Assembly (NCBI GenBank): GCA_023439545.1
Contig: JAEXNT010000081.1
Location: forward strand, 85,506 to 149,505
Length of the DNA stretch: 64,000 nucleotides
Direction: 5' to 3'
Source: Bacillota bacterium
Lineage (GTDB): Bacteria > Bacillota > Clostridia > Acetivibrionales > DTU013
Positions within the stretch are counted from its first letter, which is position 1. Each line of letters starts with the position of its first letter. Under the pieces are notes generated by a model, which saw only the letters and a program-made list of their open reading frames with translations, made no database searches and had not been told where the DNA came from. Of this stretch, positions 53,928-62,031 are shown one piece after another. The position numbers and the translations under genes are program-made.

Positions 53928-55346
53928 ATGATCAAATTTGGAACCGGCGGTTGGAGGGCACTTATCGGCGAAGACTTTACGAAGGAGAATGTTTGTATCC
54001 TGGCCCAGGCCGTGGCCGACCTGATGAAGGAGAAGAAATGCACCGAAAAGGGATTTGTAATAGGATATGACAGACGCTTCCTTTCAGACAAGGCGGCAGT
54101 ATGGATCGCAGAAGTCATGGCTGGCAACGGGATCAAATCCTATTTCATAGATAAGGTAGCTCCTACGCCTCTCGCGATGTTCACGGTCAAATGCCTGCTG
54201 ACGGAGTACGGCTGTGCGATCACGGCAAGCCATAATCCGGCCGATTACAACGGCGTCAAGGTCTTTACGCGGGGCGGCCGCGATGCGACAGAAGAAGTTA
54301 CGGCTGAGATAGAAAAAAGGCTGGCAGGGATCAATTCCGGCAAAGTATTGCGCATGGATTATGAACAGGGCCATAAAACCGGATTAATTGAAGAGATCGA
54401 TCCTTTCAATGAATATATCGACACTATCCTCGGGATGATCGACGTCGAGGCAATCAAGGCGAGAAAGCTCAAGATCGTGCTGGATCCGATGTTCGGAGTT
54501 TCAAAGACCTGCCTGCAGACCATACTGATCACTGCAAGGTGCGAGCTGGCTGTAATCAACGACAGGCACGACACGCTGTTCGGAGGAAGGCTTCCATCCC
54601 CGGGCACACACACACTGAACCATTTGAGGAATATAGTAGTAGAAAGGGGTTATGACATAGGCATCGGAACAGACGGCGATGCAGACCGCCTCGGAATAAT
54701 AGACGAAAAAGGCGATTTCATACACCCCAACAACATCCTTGCGCTTCTGTATTATTATCTGCTTAAATATAAGGGCTGGAAGGGCGGCGTTGTAAGGAAC
54801 CTCGCCACCACGCACCTGCTCGACAGGATAGCGCAGGACTTCGGAGAGAAGTGCTACGAGGTCCCCGTTGGGTTCAAACATATCAGCTCGATGATGGATC
54901 AGAAGCAGGCGCTGATCGGTGGCGAAAGCAGCGGCGGTCTTACTATAAGAGGCCACATCAGCGGGAAAGACGGTATCTTTGCGGCAAGCCTCCTGATCGA
55001 ACTGCTGAGCGTAACCGGAAAAAGCCTGTCCGAACTGCTCGAGGAGATCAATCAAAAGTACGGTTACTTCTATATGTCGGAGAACGACCTGCGATTCGAC
55101 GCCGAGACCAAAGAGGCTCTGATGGATAAGCTCTTCATGCGCAAAGAAGTGCCCGACATGGGCTATGAGATAGACCATGTCGGCTATACTGACGGCATGA
55201 AAATATACTTCAGGAACGGCGGCTGGATCGTCGTCAGATTTTCAGGGACCGAGCCGCTGCTTCGTATCTTCTCCGAGATGTCAGACGAAGCCGATGCTAA
55301 CGCCGTAAGCGAGAAGATGAAGCAGTTTTTAGGGCTGATAAAGTAA
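53928..55346 (+). CDS. Phosphohexomutase (phosphoglucomutase/phosphomannomutase family)
   Basis: 472 residues. The phosphoserine is Ser101 in ITASHNPADYNGVK, the metal loop GTDGDADRLG (about 242-251), the sugar loop GGESSGGLTIRG and the phosphate loop RFSGTEPLLRIF. It interconverts hexose-1- and hexose-6-phosphates. Its placement divergent from the sugar importer and near GH20 suggests that it may isomerise GlcNAc-1-phosphate made by the phosphorylase, but glucose- or mannose-phosphate remain possible. GGTGG precedes ATG 53928. Confidence 0.92.
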   Translation: MIKFGTGGWRALIGEDFTKENVCILAQAVADLMKEKKCTEKGFVIGYDRRFLSDKAAVWIAEVMAGNGIKSYFIDKVAPTPLAMFTVKCLLTEYGCAITASHNPADYNGVKVFTRGGRDATEEVTAEIEKRLAGINSGKVLRMDYEQGHKTGLIEEIDPFNEYIDTILGMIDVEAIKARKLKIVLDPMFGVSKTCLQTILITARCELAVINDRHDTLFGGRLPSPGTHTLNHLRNIVVERGYDIGIGTDGDADRLGIIDEKGDFIHPNNILALLYYYLLKYKGWKGGVVRNLATTHLLDRIAQDFGEKCYEVPVGFKHISSMMDQKQALIGGESSGGLTIRGHISGKDGIFAASLLIELLSVTGKSLSELLEEINQKYGYFYMSENDLRFDAETKEALMDKLFMRKEVPDMGYEIDHVGYTDGMKIYFRNGGWIVVRFSGTEPLLRIFSEMSDEADANAVSEKMKQFLGLIK

Positions 55347-55409
55347 ACTAAAACTTAGGCGAGGGCCAGACTATACGCTGGGGTAGAAGACTGAAATGCA
55401 GGGGCGAAC

Positions 55410-56095
55410 GAAACACAGGGACGGTTCTTTTGTCTCACTCTCCTGTTAACGTTGAATATAGGGCGAGGTGCAAGCAGTTGCATGGATGCGGGATGAAGCC
55501 TCCAAGCGATTATAACACACCCGCCCTGTTTTTGTTCGGTCGCCTCTACCGGCATCGGCTTGTTATAAAGTGCGAAAACGACTTCGATATACGCACGCGT
55601 TATTCCCCTATTTCAACGATAGAGAAATGATATGTCTTACTAGATTGTTCATTTTTTGAATTAATGTGCAAATTCACATTGAAATTCTGAGTTTTCGCAT
55701 TGTTTAAGGATTTTTAGCGATATAAAGATACAGAGTCCAGAATTATGTAGACTAATCTAGCACAAAACTTAAAATTTTGCACAGCCTTAATTACTGTTGA
55801 GGAATTACCATCGCAGCTGCAGGTTGTCGCGATGCTATTGGCAAAGTGGAGTATATTGACATGTATTGGCAAAGAGGAGTTTTGACGACAAGGCTACCGC
55901 CCGATAGGATCTATAGGCATTGGAGAACGAAGATTATAAGCATAGAACTGTACGTGCTTCCAATTAAGGAGAACAATAGAAGGATGCAATTGATAAATCC
56001 ATCAAATGACATTACCGATTAGGTTATATAAATAATAACGGTCGTTCCTATGTTTCGGTGAATCTAGCGAAACAAAAGAACCGTCCCTGCGTTTC
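55410..56095. repeat. Region bounded by inverted 27-bp GGGACGGTTC repeats
   Basis: GAAACACAGGGACGGTTC plus TTTTGTCTC (55410-55436) and the complement of 56069-56095 (GAAACGCAGGGACGGTTC plus TTTTGTTTC) match at 25 of 27 positions, facing each other across 686 bases. Single copies occur at 28609 and 39589. This fits remnants of a non-autonomous mobile element family; no transposase is seen. Confidence 0.6.
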
Positions 56096-56125
56096 CTTGC
56101 TGCGTTTCCTTGCTGCGTTTCCTTG
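56087..56125. repeat. Three tandem 13-base repeats
   Basis: CTGCGTTTCCTTG occurs three times without interruption, starting inside the right GGGACGGTTC repeat and ending just before the response regulator's 3' end. It looks like slippage duplication of the repeat end. Confidence 0.8.
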
Positions 56126-56144
56126 CGTTTCGTTCACACCTGTT

Positions 56145-56966
56145 TTACTTGCTGTTCTTGTACTCCATCGGCGTCTGGCCGGTCACCTTCTTGAAGGTCT
56201 TCGTAAAATAGGGCACATCCGTGAAGCCTACCACATTGGCTATCTCATAGATCTTGTATTTCGGGTCCTGCAGGAACTTCTTGGCGTTTTCAACCCTTAT
56301 CCTGTTCAATATATTGATGAAATTGTCGCCGGTCTCCTTTTTCAGCAGCTTGCTGAGGTACCAGGTGCTCACATATATCTCATCCGCAACGGTCTTCAGG
56401 TTAAGGTCGGAGGCATAGTTCTCCTTGATGTATGCCAAGGCCTTGCCGACAAGGTATTTCGGATTGCCCGTCGTATCCCCGCTCTTTTCTTTTTCCTTTT
56501 CCGCGGTATTATCTTCTTCCGCCTGCCCTATGCCGTAATATTCCTTTACACGTTTCTCGAGATTATTGAATATCTCATCCTTGGAACGGGCGGATTTGAT
56601 CTCCTTTACCGCTTCGCTGATCGCCAGCTTGAGCTCGTCGGTCCTGACAGGTTTGAGTAGAAACCTGAACGCTCCCTGCCTTATGGCCTCCTGCGCGTAT
56701 TCGAAGTCCCTGAATCCCGTAAGTATTATGATCTTGCAAGCCGACTTCACCTCTCTCAGGCGCGCAATCATCTGAAGCCCGTCCATGCCCGGCATGCGTA
56801 TATCCGTAAAGATCAGATCGGGCTTAACGGTCAAAGCGGCTTTATAGCCCGATTCCCCATCTTCTGCCTCGCCCGCTATCTCGCAGCCCAATTCCTCCCA
56901 GTCCACGGTCGTCTTCAAGCCTTCCCGTATGATCTCCTCATCGTCGATTATCATTACCTTAACCAT
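56145..56966 (-). CDS. YesN-type response regulator with AraC DNA-binding domain
   Basis: 273 residues: receiver domain (1-120) with MIIDDEE and phospho-acceptor Asp55 in FTDIRMPGMDG, a short linker, and a C-terminal AraC double helix-turn-helix (about 170-273; VSTWYLSKLLKKETGDNF, FTDVPYFTKTFKKVTGQTP). It is half the length of the YesN at 2199. It overlaps the kinase gene by eight bases. It likely activates sugar transport genes, perhaps the orphan binding protein at 59242 or the lpl operon. Confidence 0.94.
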   Translation of the reverse strand: MVKVMIIDDEEIIREGLKTTVDWEELGCEIAGEAEDGESGYKAALTVKPDLIFTDIRMPGMDGLQMIARLREVKSACKIIILTGFRDFEYAQEAIRQGAFRFLLKPVRTDELKLAISEAVKEIKSARSKDEIFNNLEKRVKEYYGIGQAEEDNTAEKEKEKSGDTTGNPKYLVGKALAYIKENYASDLNLKTVADEIYVSTWYLSKLLKKETGDNFINILNRIRVENAKKFLQDPKYKIYEIANVVGFTDVPYFTKTFKKVTGQTPMEYKNSK

Positions 56967-58875
56967 TCAGATCCACCTCTTTTTCCCCGGCGATATTCAG
57001 GTCCACCTCTTTGCTCCCGTTCTCACCAGCCTGCCCTGATACGGCAGTCTGCCCGTTTTCGCCGAACCGCGCCGATATGGCGGGCAGGCAGATACTTACA
57101 TGGGTGCCCTCCGATTCCCTGCTTTCAATATGTAGGCCGTAACCTTCCCCATATATCAGCCTTATGCGATTATGGACGTTTATTATTCCAATACTCGATC
57201 TGACAGGAGGCTCCGCCTCTCCGGCAGCCGCGCTTTCGTTAACGGTTTCCTCAAGGCTTTTATTTATCGCTGAAAGCGTTTCTTCGTCGATGCCCGCGCC
57301 GTCATCGATAACGTCGATATACAGCCGGCTTTCATCTCTCCTGGTATTCAGCCGGATTGTGCCGCTGCCGACCTTCATTTCTATCCCGTGATAGACGGCA
57401 TTCTCCACGATCGGCTGTACGATGAGCTTTGGGATCATGCAGGAGAGGGTGTCCTCCCCGATTTCCGTCTCCATGTTGATCTTCTTTCCGAAACGCTTTT
57501 TGAGCAGAAGATAATAGTTGTTGATATATTCGACCTCTTTATCGAGAGTAATATATTTTTCATTATTCCTGTTCAGGTTCGCCTCGATTATCGACGACAG
57601 TGCGGAAACCATTTCGCTGATTTCTTCGATTCCGTTCATCTTTGCCTTCCAATTGATGGAATCCAGCGTATTGTACAGAAAATGCGGATTGATCTGGGCC
57701 TGCAGCGCTTTAATCTCTGCGTCCTTCGTCGCTATCTGGTTTTTATAGACCGTATCGATAAGATTCTTTATCTGCAGCGACATCCGGTTGAAGGTCATAT
57801 TCATGTAGCCGAATTCGTCTTCCCTCTTGTTTTCTATCGTAACTCCTATATCGCCCTTTTCAACCTGGTGCATCCGCTTCATAAGCAGATTGACCGGCTT
57901 TATTATATCCGAATAGAGGAATTCGACGAGAAGCAGGCAAACAGGCAGGGTCGTGGCACAAAGAATCAGTATCAGCGTGGCAACACTCCTGACGTCCTTT
58001 AACAGCACGTTTGAAGAAATACTCATCACAAGCTTCCATTCATCCGGCATTATAACGTCGGAGAGCAGATAAATGGTGTCATTACCAACCCTGATTTCCT
58101 TTTCGCCGGTCTTGGAACCCGTGAGCTTCAATATCTGATCCTTATATCCGATATCGAGCGGCTCGGATGAAAACACCTCTCGGCCGTCGCTTCCGTACAA
58201 ACTGACGTTCTGCTTCGTATTTGTCATGTAATTGTTCAGAACTTCGGTGAGATACTGCTCATTTACCTTGAATGCAAGCAGGCCTATTTCCTTCTTTATA
58301 TCGTTATTGTCGTAAATGATCTTGGTTATGTAGAGCCCTTCGACTTTTCCATCCTTGTAGGAAACATACCAGACGGGTTTGCCGCGGTATTCCTTAGCAC
58401 GGGCGTAAAGCTCGTCCAGGTGTTCGATGCTCGAAGTATTGGAGCCCATGTTCTTGTTGACCTGGAAAACCGTATCATCCTTTACGAACCTGACAAGGAT
58501 CTCGTCGATCTCACCCTTCAGGTAGAGATTGGACTGGAGATACGCATTGAACGCGTTTACGTCTTCATAGTCGAAAGTACCGATCGTAAGCATTCTGTTT
58601 GCTTCATAAATGGTATTGTCATATAAAAACTGCACCGAATAGAGGCTCAGCTTGGTCATACGGTCCGAGATCAGGCTGGTCAACTCGGCTGCGGAGCTGC
58701 GCATATCGCTTATTGCCTTGTTCGTCATGGTATCGGCATAGTTTCTGTAACCAAAATAACCGATGATAACGATCGGATAGATTATAAATATGATCGCGAT
58801 GATCATAAGCTTGGTCTTAAGTGAGATTTTTCTAAAAAAACCATATAAGGAATTTCTCATGTCAAACCCATCCAT
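56959..58875 (-). CDS. YesM-type sensor histidine kinase
   Basis: 638 residues. Membrane segments lie at about 22-43 and 300-322 around a dCache-like sensor domain. HAMP follows, then the His_kinase domain with His398 in LQAQINPHFLYNTLDSI and an ATPase domain (VENAVYHGIEM, DDGAGIDEETL, GIINVHNRIRLIYGEGYG). The C-terminal 37 residues (from about 602) are a low-complexity Gly/Glu/Val/Asp tail with a repeated KEVDLN, not part of the kinase fold. It is coupled to the YesN gene and divergent from the sugar-binding lipoprotein gene at 59242. Confidence 0.94.
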   Translation of the reverse strand: MDGFDMRNSLYGFFRKISLKTKLMIIAIIFIIYPIVIIGYFGYRNYADTMTNKAISDMRSSAAELTSLISDRMTKLSLYSVQFLYDNTIYEANRMLTIGTFDYEDVNAFNAYLQSNLYLKGEIDEILVRFVKDDTVFQVNKNMGSNTSSIEHLDELYARAKEYRGKPVWYVSYKDGKVEGLYITKIIYDNNDIKKEIGLLAFKVNEQYLTEVLNNYMTNTKQNVSLYGSDGREVFSSEPLDIGYKDQILKLTGSKTGEKEIRVGNDTIYLLSDVIMPDEWKLVMSISSNVLLKDVRSVATLILILCATTLPVCLLLVEFLYSDIIKPVNLLMKRMHQVEKGDIGVTIENKREDEFGYMNMTFNRMSLQIKNLIDTVYKNQIATKDAEIKALQAQINPHFLYNTLDSINWKAKMNGIEEISEMVSALSSIIEANLNRNNEKYITLDKEVEYINNYYLLLKKRFGKKINMETEIGEDTLSCMIPKLIVQPIVENAVYHGIEMKVGSGTIRLNTRRDESRLYIDVIDDGAGIDEETLSAINKSLEETVNESAAAGEAEPPVRSSIGIINVHNRIRLIYGEGYGLHIESRESEGTHVSICLPAISARFGENGQTAVSGQAGENGSKEVDLNIAGEKEVDLNG

Positions 58876-58943
58876 ACAAAAATCTCAAATTAGGCATCAA
58901 TAAAATATAACTTCCTCTAAGCTTTTCCGTAAAACTTCGTTGG

Positions 58944-59019
58944 CCAGGCTGCATGGCGAGCAGCCTGGTCGCATGGCCGAGCAGTTAGCAAAGCTAACGA
59001 CCAGGCAAGCGAAGCTTGC
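58944..59019. repeat. Hairpin array with mutually exclusive pairings
   Basis: Three adjacent stems: CCAGGCTGC/GCAGCCTGG (58944-58968), GTTAGC/GCTAAC (58984-58998) and GCAAGC/GCTTGC (59005-59019). CCTGGTCG (58964-58971) also pairs perfectly with CGACCAGG (58998-59005), excluding the first and third stems. On the minus strand this would lie about 70-145 bases upstream of yesM. A related piece occurs near 41188, so it may also be a dispersed repeat. Confidence 0.55.
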
Positions 59020-59180
59020 TACCAGCCCGCTCCATTCTTCATAAAAGAAGCGGAAGTAATATTTTAGCCGAGCCTCATATAAACATCTTTACAGTATATA
59101 TAAAACATATTAACATAATATCTAAGTCAAGCCTATACAAACTAACCATAATTGAACAAGTTTTAGCAAAGTCATCATAT

Positions 59181-59208
59181 TTGTTTGTTGCTGAGATTGC
59201 CATATAAT
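59181..59208 (+). promoter_or_regulatory. Promoter of the sugar-binding lipoprotein gene
   Basis: TTGTTT (59181-59186), 16-base spacer, perfect TATAAT (59203-59208), about 33 bases before the ATG at 59242, so the leader is very short. Confidence 0.65.
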
Positions 59209-59241
59209 GATAGTGTCAAATGAATCAGGAGGCTTTTTACC

Positions 59242-60528
59242 ATGAAAAAGGCGCCCGTATTGACATACTGTATCCTCATTGCAATAGTGTTTCTCACCAC
59301 TTTGTCCGGCTGCGGCAAAAACGGCGGCGCGTCGGTTCGGGAAACGGCTGGTGACGCTACTGTGCCAAGTGATGTAACGACCCGGACGATCCGTGTGGCA
59401 ACGACCTTTACAGGCGACGATCCCTATAAAAACATGTGGCAGCTGGTGCTGAAGGATTTCGCAGCGCAGCATCCGGAAATAAGTGTAGTTGACGAAGCGA
59501 CAAGCGCGGGCGGAGACGCCTTCAAAATAAAGATAAACACCGACTTCGCCTCGGGTAACGAGCCTGATGTGACCTACGGCTTTAACGGCGCCCTCGGCAA
59601 GCCGCTCGTCGATTCAGGCAAGGTGATCGACTGGGAAAATGAACTGAAAGCGGACCCTGAATGGGCGGCCGGTTTTAAGCAGGATACGCTGGAAACCTGC
59701 AAATATGGCGGCAAGCTTTATGCGCTGCCTTTTTTGGGCTTTTTCGAGGGAATGTGGGTCAACAAGGATATTTTCAATAAATATGACCTTGCGATCCCCA
59801 AAACGTATGATGATATGCTGCGGGTAATACCCGTCCTGCGTTCACACGGGATTACTCCCATCGCATGCTCCTTTTCGGACGAACCGCACTATATAATAGA
59901 GACCTTTATACTCGCCGCAGGCGGCAGCCAGGGCCACACAAACCTTTTCGACCCAAGCTGGACGCAGGCTCTCGAGCTTATCAAAAAATTGTATGAAGAA
60001 AATGCATTTACCTCGGATGCGCTGACGATCAAACAGGGAAGGTGCGCCGAGCTTTTTGCCGACAAAAAGGCCGCAATGTTCATTTCCGGTTCGTGGTCCA
60101 GGGGCGATATAAAGGATCATGAGAACACGATAGTCATACCGCTTCCGACGGTTCCGGACGGGAAAGCGGACCCGACCGATATCATCGGCGGAGCTGGAAC
60201 CGGCTGGTACCTCACCGGTGAGTTCAATGATAAAAAGGATGGCGCCGGCATGATCTTCATCAAATACATGACCCGGCCGGAAGTCGTGGCAAAATTCGCA
60301 GATGTCGCCGGAGTCCCCCTCATAGACTGCGACGTAAAGGCTAAAACACCTCTGGATCAGAGTTGCCTTGATCTGATGAACAACGCCTCATCTATCGAAG
60401 GCGCCGTTGGTGACGTGCTTGGTCAGGAAGTGTTCGGCTCCATATGGCACGGGCTTTCCTCGGTCGTGACCGGAAAGACCTCCGCGCAGCAGGTTATCGA
60501 TAATGCGAAGCAGCTTTACAACAGGTAG
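59242..60528 (+). CDS. Orphan sugar ABC transporter binding lipoprotein (family 1, MalE-like)
   Basis: 428 residues, AGGAGG upstream. The lipoprotein signal ends in LTTLSGC (Cys about 24). The mature part follows the type I sugar-binding protein fold: DVTYGFNGALGKPLVDSGKV, LPFLGFFEGMWVNKDIF, and KKAAMFISGSWS. There are no permease genes beside it. It is divergent from a YesMN pair, so it may be a sensor component that presents its sugar to the kinase instead of a transporter subunit, or it may work with permeases elsewhere. Confidence 0.87.
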   Translation: MKKAPVLTYCILIAIVFLTTLSGCGKNGGASVRETAGDATVPSDVTTRTIRVATTFTGDDPYKNMWQLVLKDFAAQHPEISVVDEATSAGGDAFKIKINTDFASGNEPDVTYGFNGALGKPLVDSGKVIDWENELKADPEWAAGFKQDTLETCKYGGKLYALPFLGFFEGMWVNKDIFNKYDLAIPKTYDDMLRVIPVLRSHGITPIACSFSDEPHYIIETFILAAGGSQGHTNLFDPSWTQALELIKKLYEENAFTSDALTIKQGRCAELFADKKAAMFISGSWSRGDIKDHENTIVIPLPTVPDGKADPTDIIGGAGTGWYLTGEFNDKKDGAGMIFIKYMTRPEVVAKFADVAGVPLIDCDVKAKTPLDQSCLDLMNNASSIEGAVGDVLGQEVFGSIWHGLSSVVTGKTSAQQVIDNAKQLYNR

Positions 60529-60541
60529 ACCGGTCGTGCAA

Positions 60542-61042
60542 CTACCTCACCAGCTTTTCCATCCTTATCGTCCTTGCCTCGAAACCGAGCTTCCCATATA
60601 GAGCCAAAGCGTCCCTGCAAAAAAGATGGACCGCCAGTTCAATCCTGTCGGCTCCGATTTGCCGCGTATAAACTTCGATATGCTCCAGCAGTTCGGTTGC
60701 AACGCCTTGCTTCCTGAAATCCCCCGATACCGCCATGTCATGCACATAAACATAAGACCTGTCAGTCATCATCGGCAGCCGGACCCATACGGCTTCGATG
60801 AATGCGTAGCCAACGACCCTGCCCGCTATTTTTGCAGTAAGTATCTGTTTGCATATATTATGAAAAAAATCAAGAAGGTAACTATCCGTATATAAAATAC
60901 CGCTTTCCTTATAAATATCCGGCCTGCACGCGGCAAATAACCTGTGGGATTGTTCCTTAATCCCAAGTATTTGAGGCAGATCGGCAATTTCAGCTATATT
61001 AACTTCTGCAGTTCTAATTATATCGACCGCCAACTCGAGCAT
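60542..61042 (-). CDS. GNAT-family N-acetyltransferase
   Basis: 166 residues; ATG 61042 lies directly after GGAGGT, so a TTG at 61033 with better spacing is an alternative start. The acetyl-CoA loop is VSGDFRKQGVATELL and the C-terminal ALYGKLGFEAR is typical. The acceptor is unknown. Its 3' end is 14 bases from the convergent binding-protein gene. Confidence 0.88.
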   Translation of the reverse strand: MLELAVDIIRTAEVNIAEIADLPQILGIKEQSHRLFAACRPDIYKESGILYTDSYLLDFFHNICKQILTAKIAGRVVGYAFIEAVWVRLPMMTDRSYVYVHDMAVSGDFRKQGVATELLEHIEVYTRQIGADRIELAVHLFCRDALALYGKLGFEARTIRMEKLVR

Positions 61043-61211
61043 ACCTCCAAGCTTAACAAATTAGTGGACCATAAACCCTCTTATAGATATTATGATAAAC
61101 AAAAATCCGGATTTCAGTCAGAGTTTAATATCTGCATATAATTCACATTTGGATATTTTATAAATATTATATTATGAGGATCCTGAAAGGCCGGTTTTGG
61201 AGAAGGCTGTA

Positions 61212-61343
61212 ATGAAGCTCAATGAAAATAGAAAACATGATATCCTGCTTTTAATAGTATCGTTGCTGTTTATTATTTTTGCTTCCGGCTTGGCTGTTGA
61301 AACCGAAATACCGGTTTTAAACACAGTGCTCCCTCCTCCTTGA
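61212..61343 (+). CDS. 43-residue single-pass membrane protein
   Basis: ATG 61212 follows GGAGAAGG with five bases spacing. The product has a short charged start (MKLNENRKHD), one membrane segment (ILLLIVSLLFIIFASGLAV) and an external tail ending VLPPP. It lies 25 bases before a Gly-rich protein gene and shares direction with three more genes. No family known to me; the site and composition make it credible. Confidence 0.55.
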   Translation: MKLNENRKHDILLLIVSLLFIIFASGLAVETEIPVLNTVLPPP

Positions 61344-61368
61344 AAATTGTGAAAAGGGGGGGTATCTC

Positions 61369-61788
61369 GTGCCTCTGCCGGATAATATCACTGAAGCTCT
61401 GAAAGATTTACTGGCCGGATTGAGTACGAACTCCGCTGTCGATGCAATAAGCCGGGGCGGTAAAAAAAGTTGCGGGTCAAACAGCGCCGGTAATCCGGGC
61501 GGAACAAACAGAACCGGTGGAATGGGTGGAACGGGTGGGTCGGCCGTAGCTAATGGGCAGAATGCGGGCGCCGACGGTATAAATCCGTCACAGGTGCTGA
61601 TAATAAGCGCGATGCTTGCGGGAGTCCTCGAAGTGACTTCGGTACTTATCGACAGAAATCAGACAATAGAGATAGTACTAACCGGTTCACTAAGGAAAAA
61701 AACGGATCTTGAGAAGTTACTTGACCAAATCGGCTCAAAAACTCTGGACGAAGTAGTAAAAGCAATGCTTGGAAGGTTTGGTATATAA
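61369..61788 (+). CDS. Glycine-rich hypothetical protein
   Basis: 139 residues from GTG 61369, preceded by GGGGGG. Residues 1-30 are amphipathic (ITEALKDLLAGLSTNSAVDA), residues about 31-66 a Gly/Asn/Ser-rich linker (GTNRTGGMGGTGGSA), and residues 70-139 a hydrophobic helix (VLIISAMLAGVLEVTSVLI) followed by a helical C-terminus (KTDLEKLLDQIGSKTLDEVV). No signal peptide or known domain. Its stop overlaps the next start by one base (TAATG), so it is coupled to a 48-residue membrane protein. Confidence 0.72.
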   Translation: MPLPDNITEALKDLLAGLSTNSAVDAISRGGKKSCGSNSAGNPGGTNRTGGMGGTGGSAVANGQNAGADGINPSQVLIISAMLAGVLEVTSVLIDRNQTIEIVLTGSLRKKTDLEKLLDQIGSKTLDEVVKAMLGRFGI

Positions 61789-61934
61789 TGAACCTGTCAG
61801 CTCTTGAAATACATGATATCTCGATCATAGCATTTGCATTGGTGCTTATACTTGTACTATATAGCCTGTTTTCCGATACCGCTTTTATCGCTTTTATAAT
61901 ATTTCTTATCATTCTGGCGATCATGCTTATATAA
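61788..61934 (+). CDS. 48-residue membrane protein
   Basis: Start ATG 61788 overlaps the previous stop codon (TAATG), ending at TAA 61934. After MNLSALEIHD the protein is almost wholly hydrophobic: ISIIAFALVLILVLYSLF, a short polar turn SDT, then FIAFIIFLIILAIMLI. It is thus a two-helix hairpin membrane peptide. Translational coupling argues that it is real. Confidence 0.6.
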   Translation: MNLSALEIHDISIIAFALVLILVLYSLFSDTAFIAFIIFLIILAIMLI

Positions 61935-62031
61935 GTTGACATAATTAACAAATCTGCCCTCCGTGCATATATTAAATAGTCAGATCATTTATTAAAGTAT
62001 TATTCTTCAGATTATCCGGAGGGATGGCTAA

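Larger units (their letters stand above)
55347..56144. other. Repeat-rich spacer of 798 bases
   Basis: Most of it (55410-56095) is bounded by inverted copies of the GGGACGGTTC repeat. Between them an open stretch 55801-56022 (53 residues from ATG 55861: MYWQRGVLTTRLPPDRIYRH) looks like protein debris without a ribosome site or family likeness. A 13-base tandem repeat lies at 56087-56125. No gene is called. Confidence 0.5.
58876..59241. other. Divergent spacer of YesM and the orphan binding protein
   Basis: 366 bases. It contains the GC-rich hairpin array 58944-59019 and, for the plus-strand gene, TTGTTT (59181-59186), 16 bases, TATAAT (59203-59208), then AGGAGG. The remaining stretch (59040-59180) is AT-rich without a recognisable feature. 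Confidence 0.55.

Noticed and set aside
55861..56022. 53-residue frame with good-looking codons in the repeat region
   Set aside because: No ribosome site, no family likeness, between repeats; treated as debris.
56087..56125. Tandem repeat as a CRISPR or VNTR gene
   Set aside because: 13-base units without spacers, noncoding; simple slippage.
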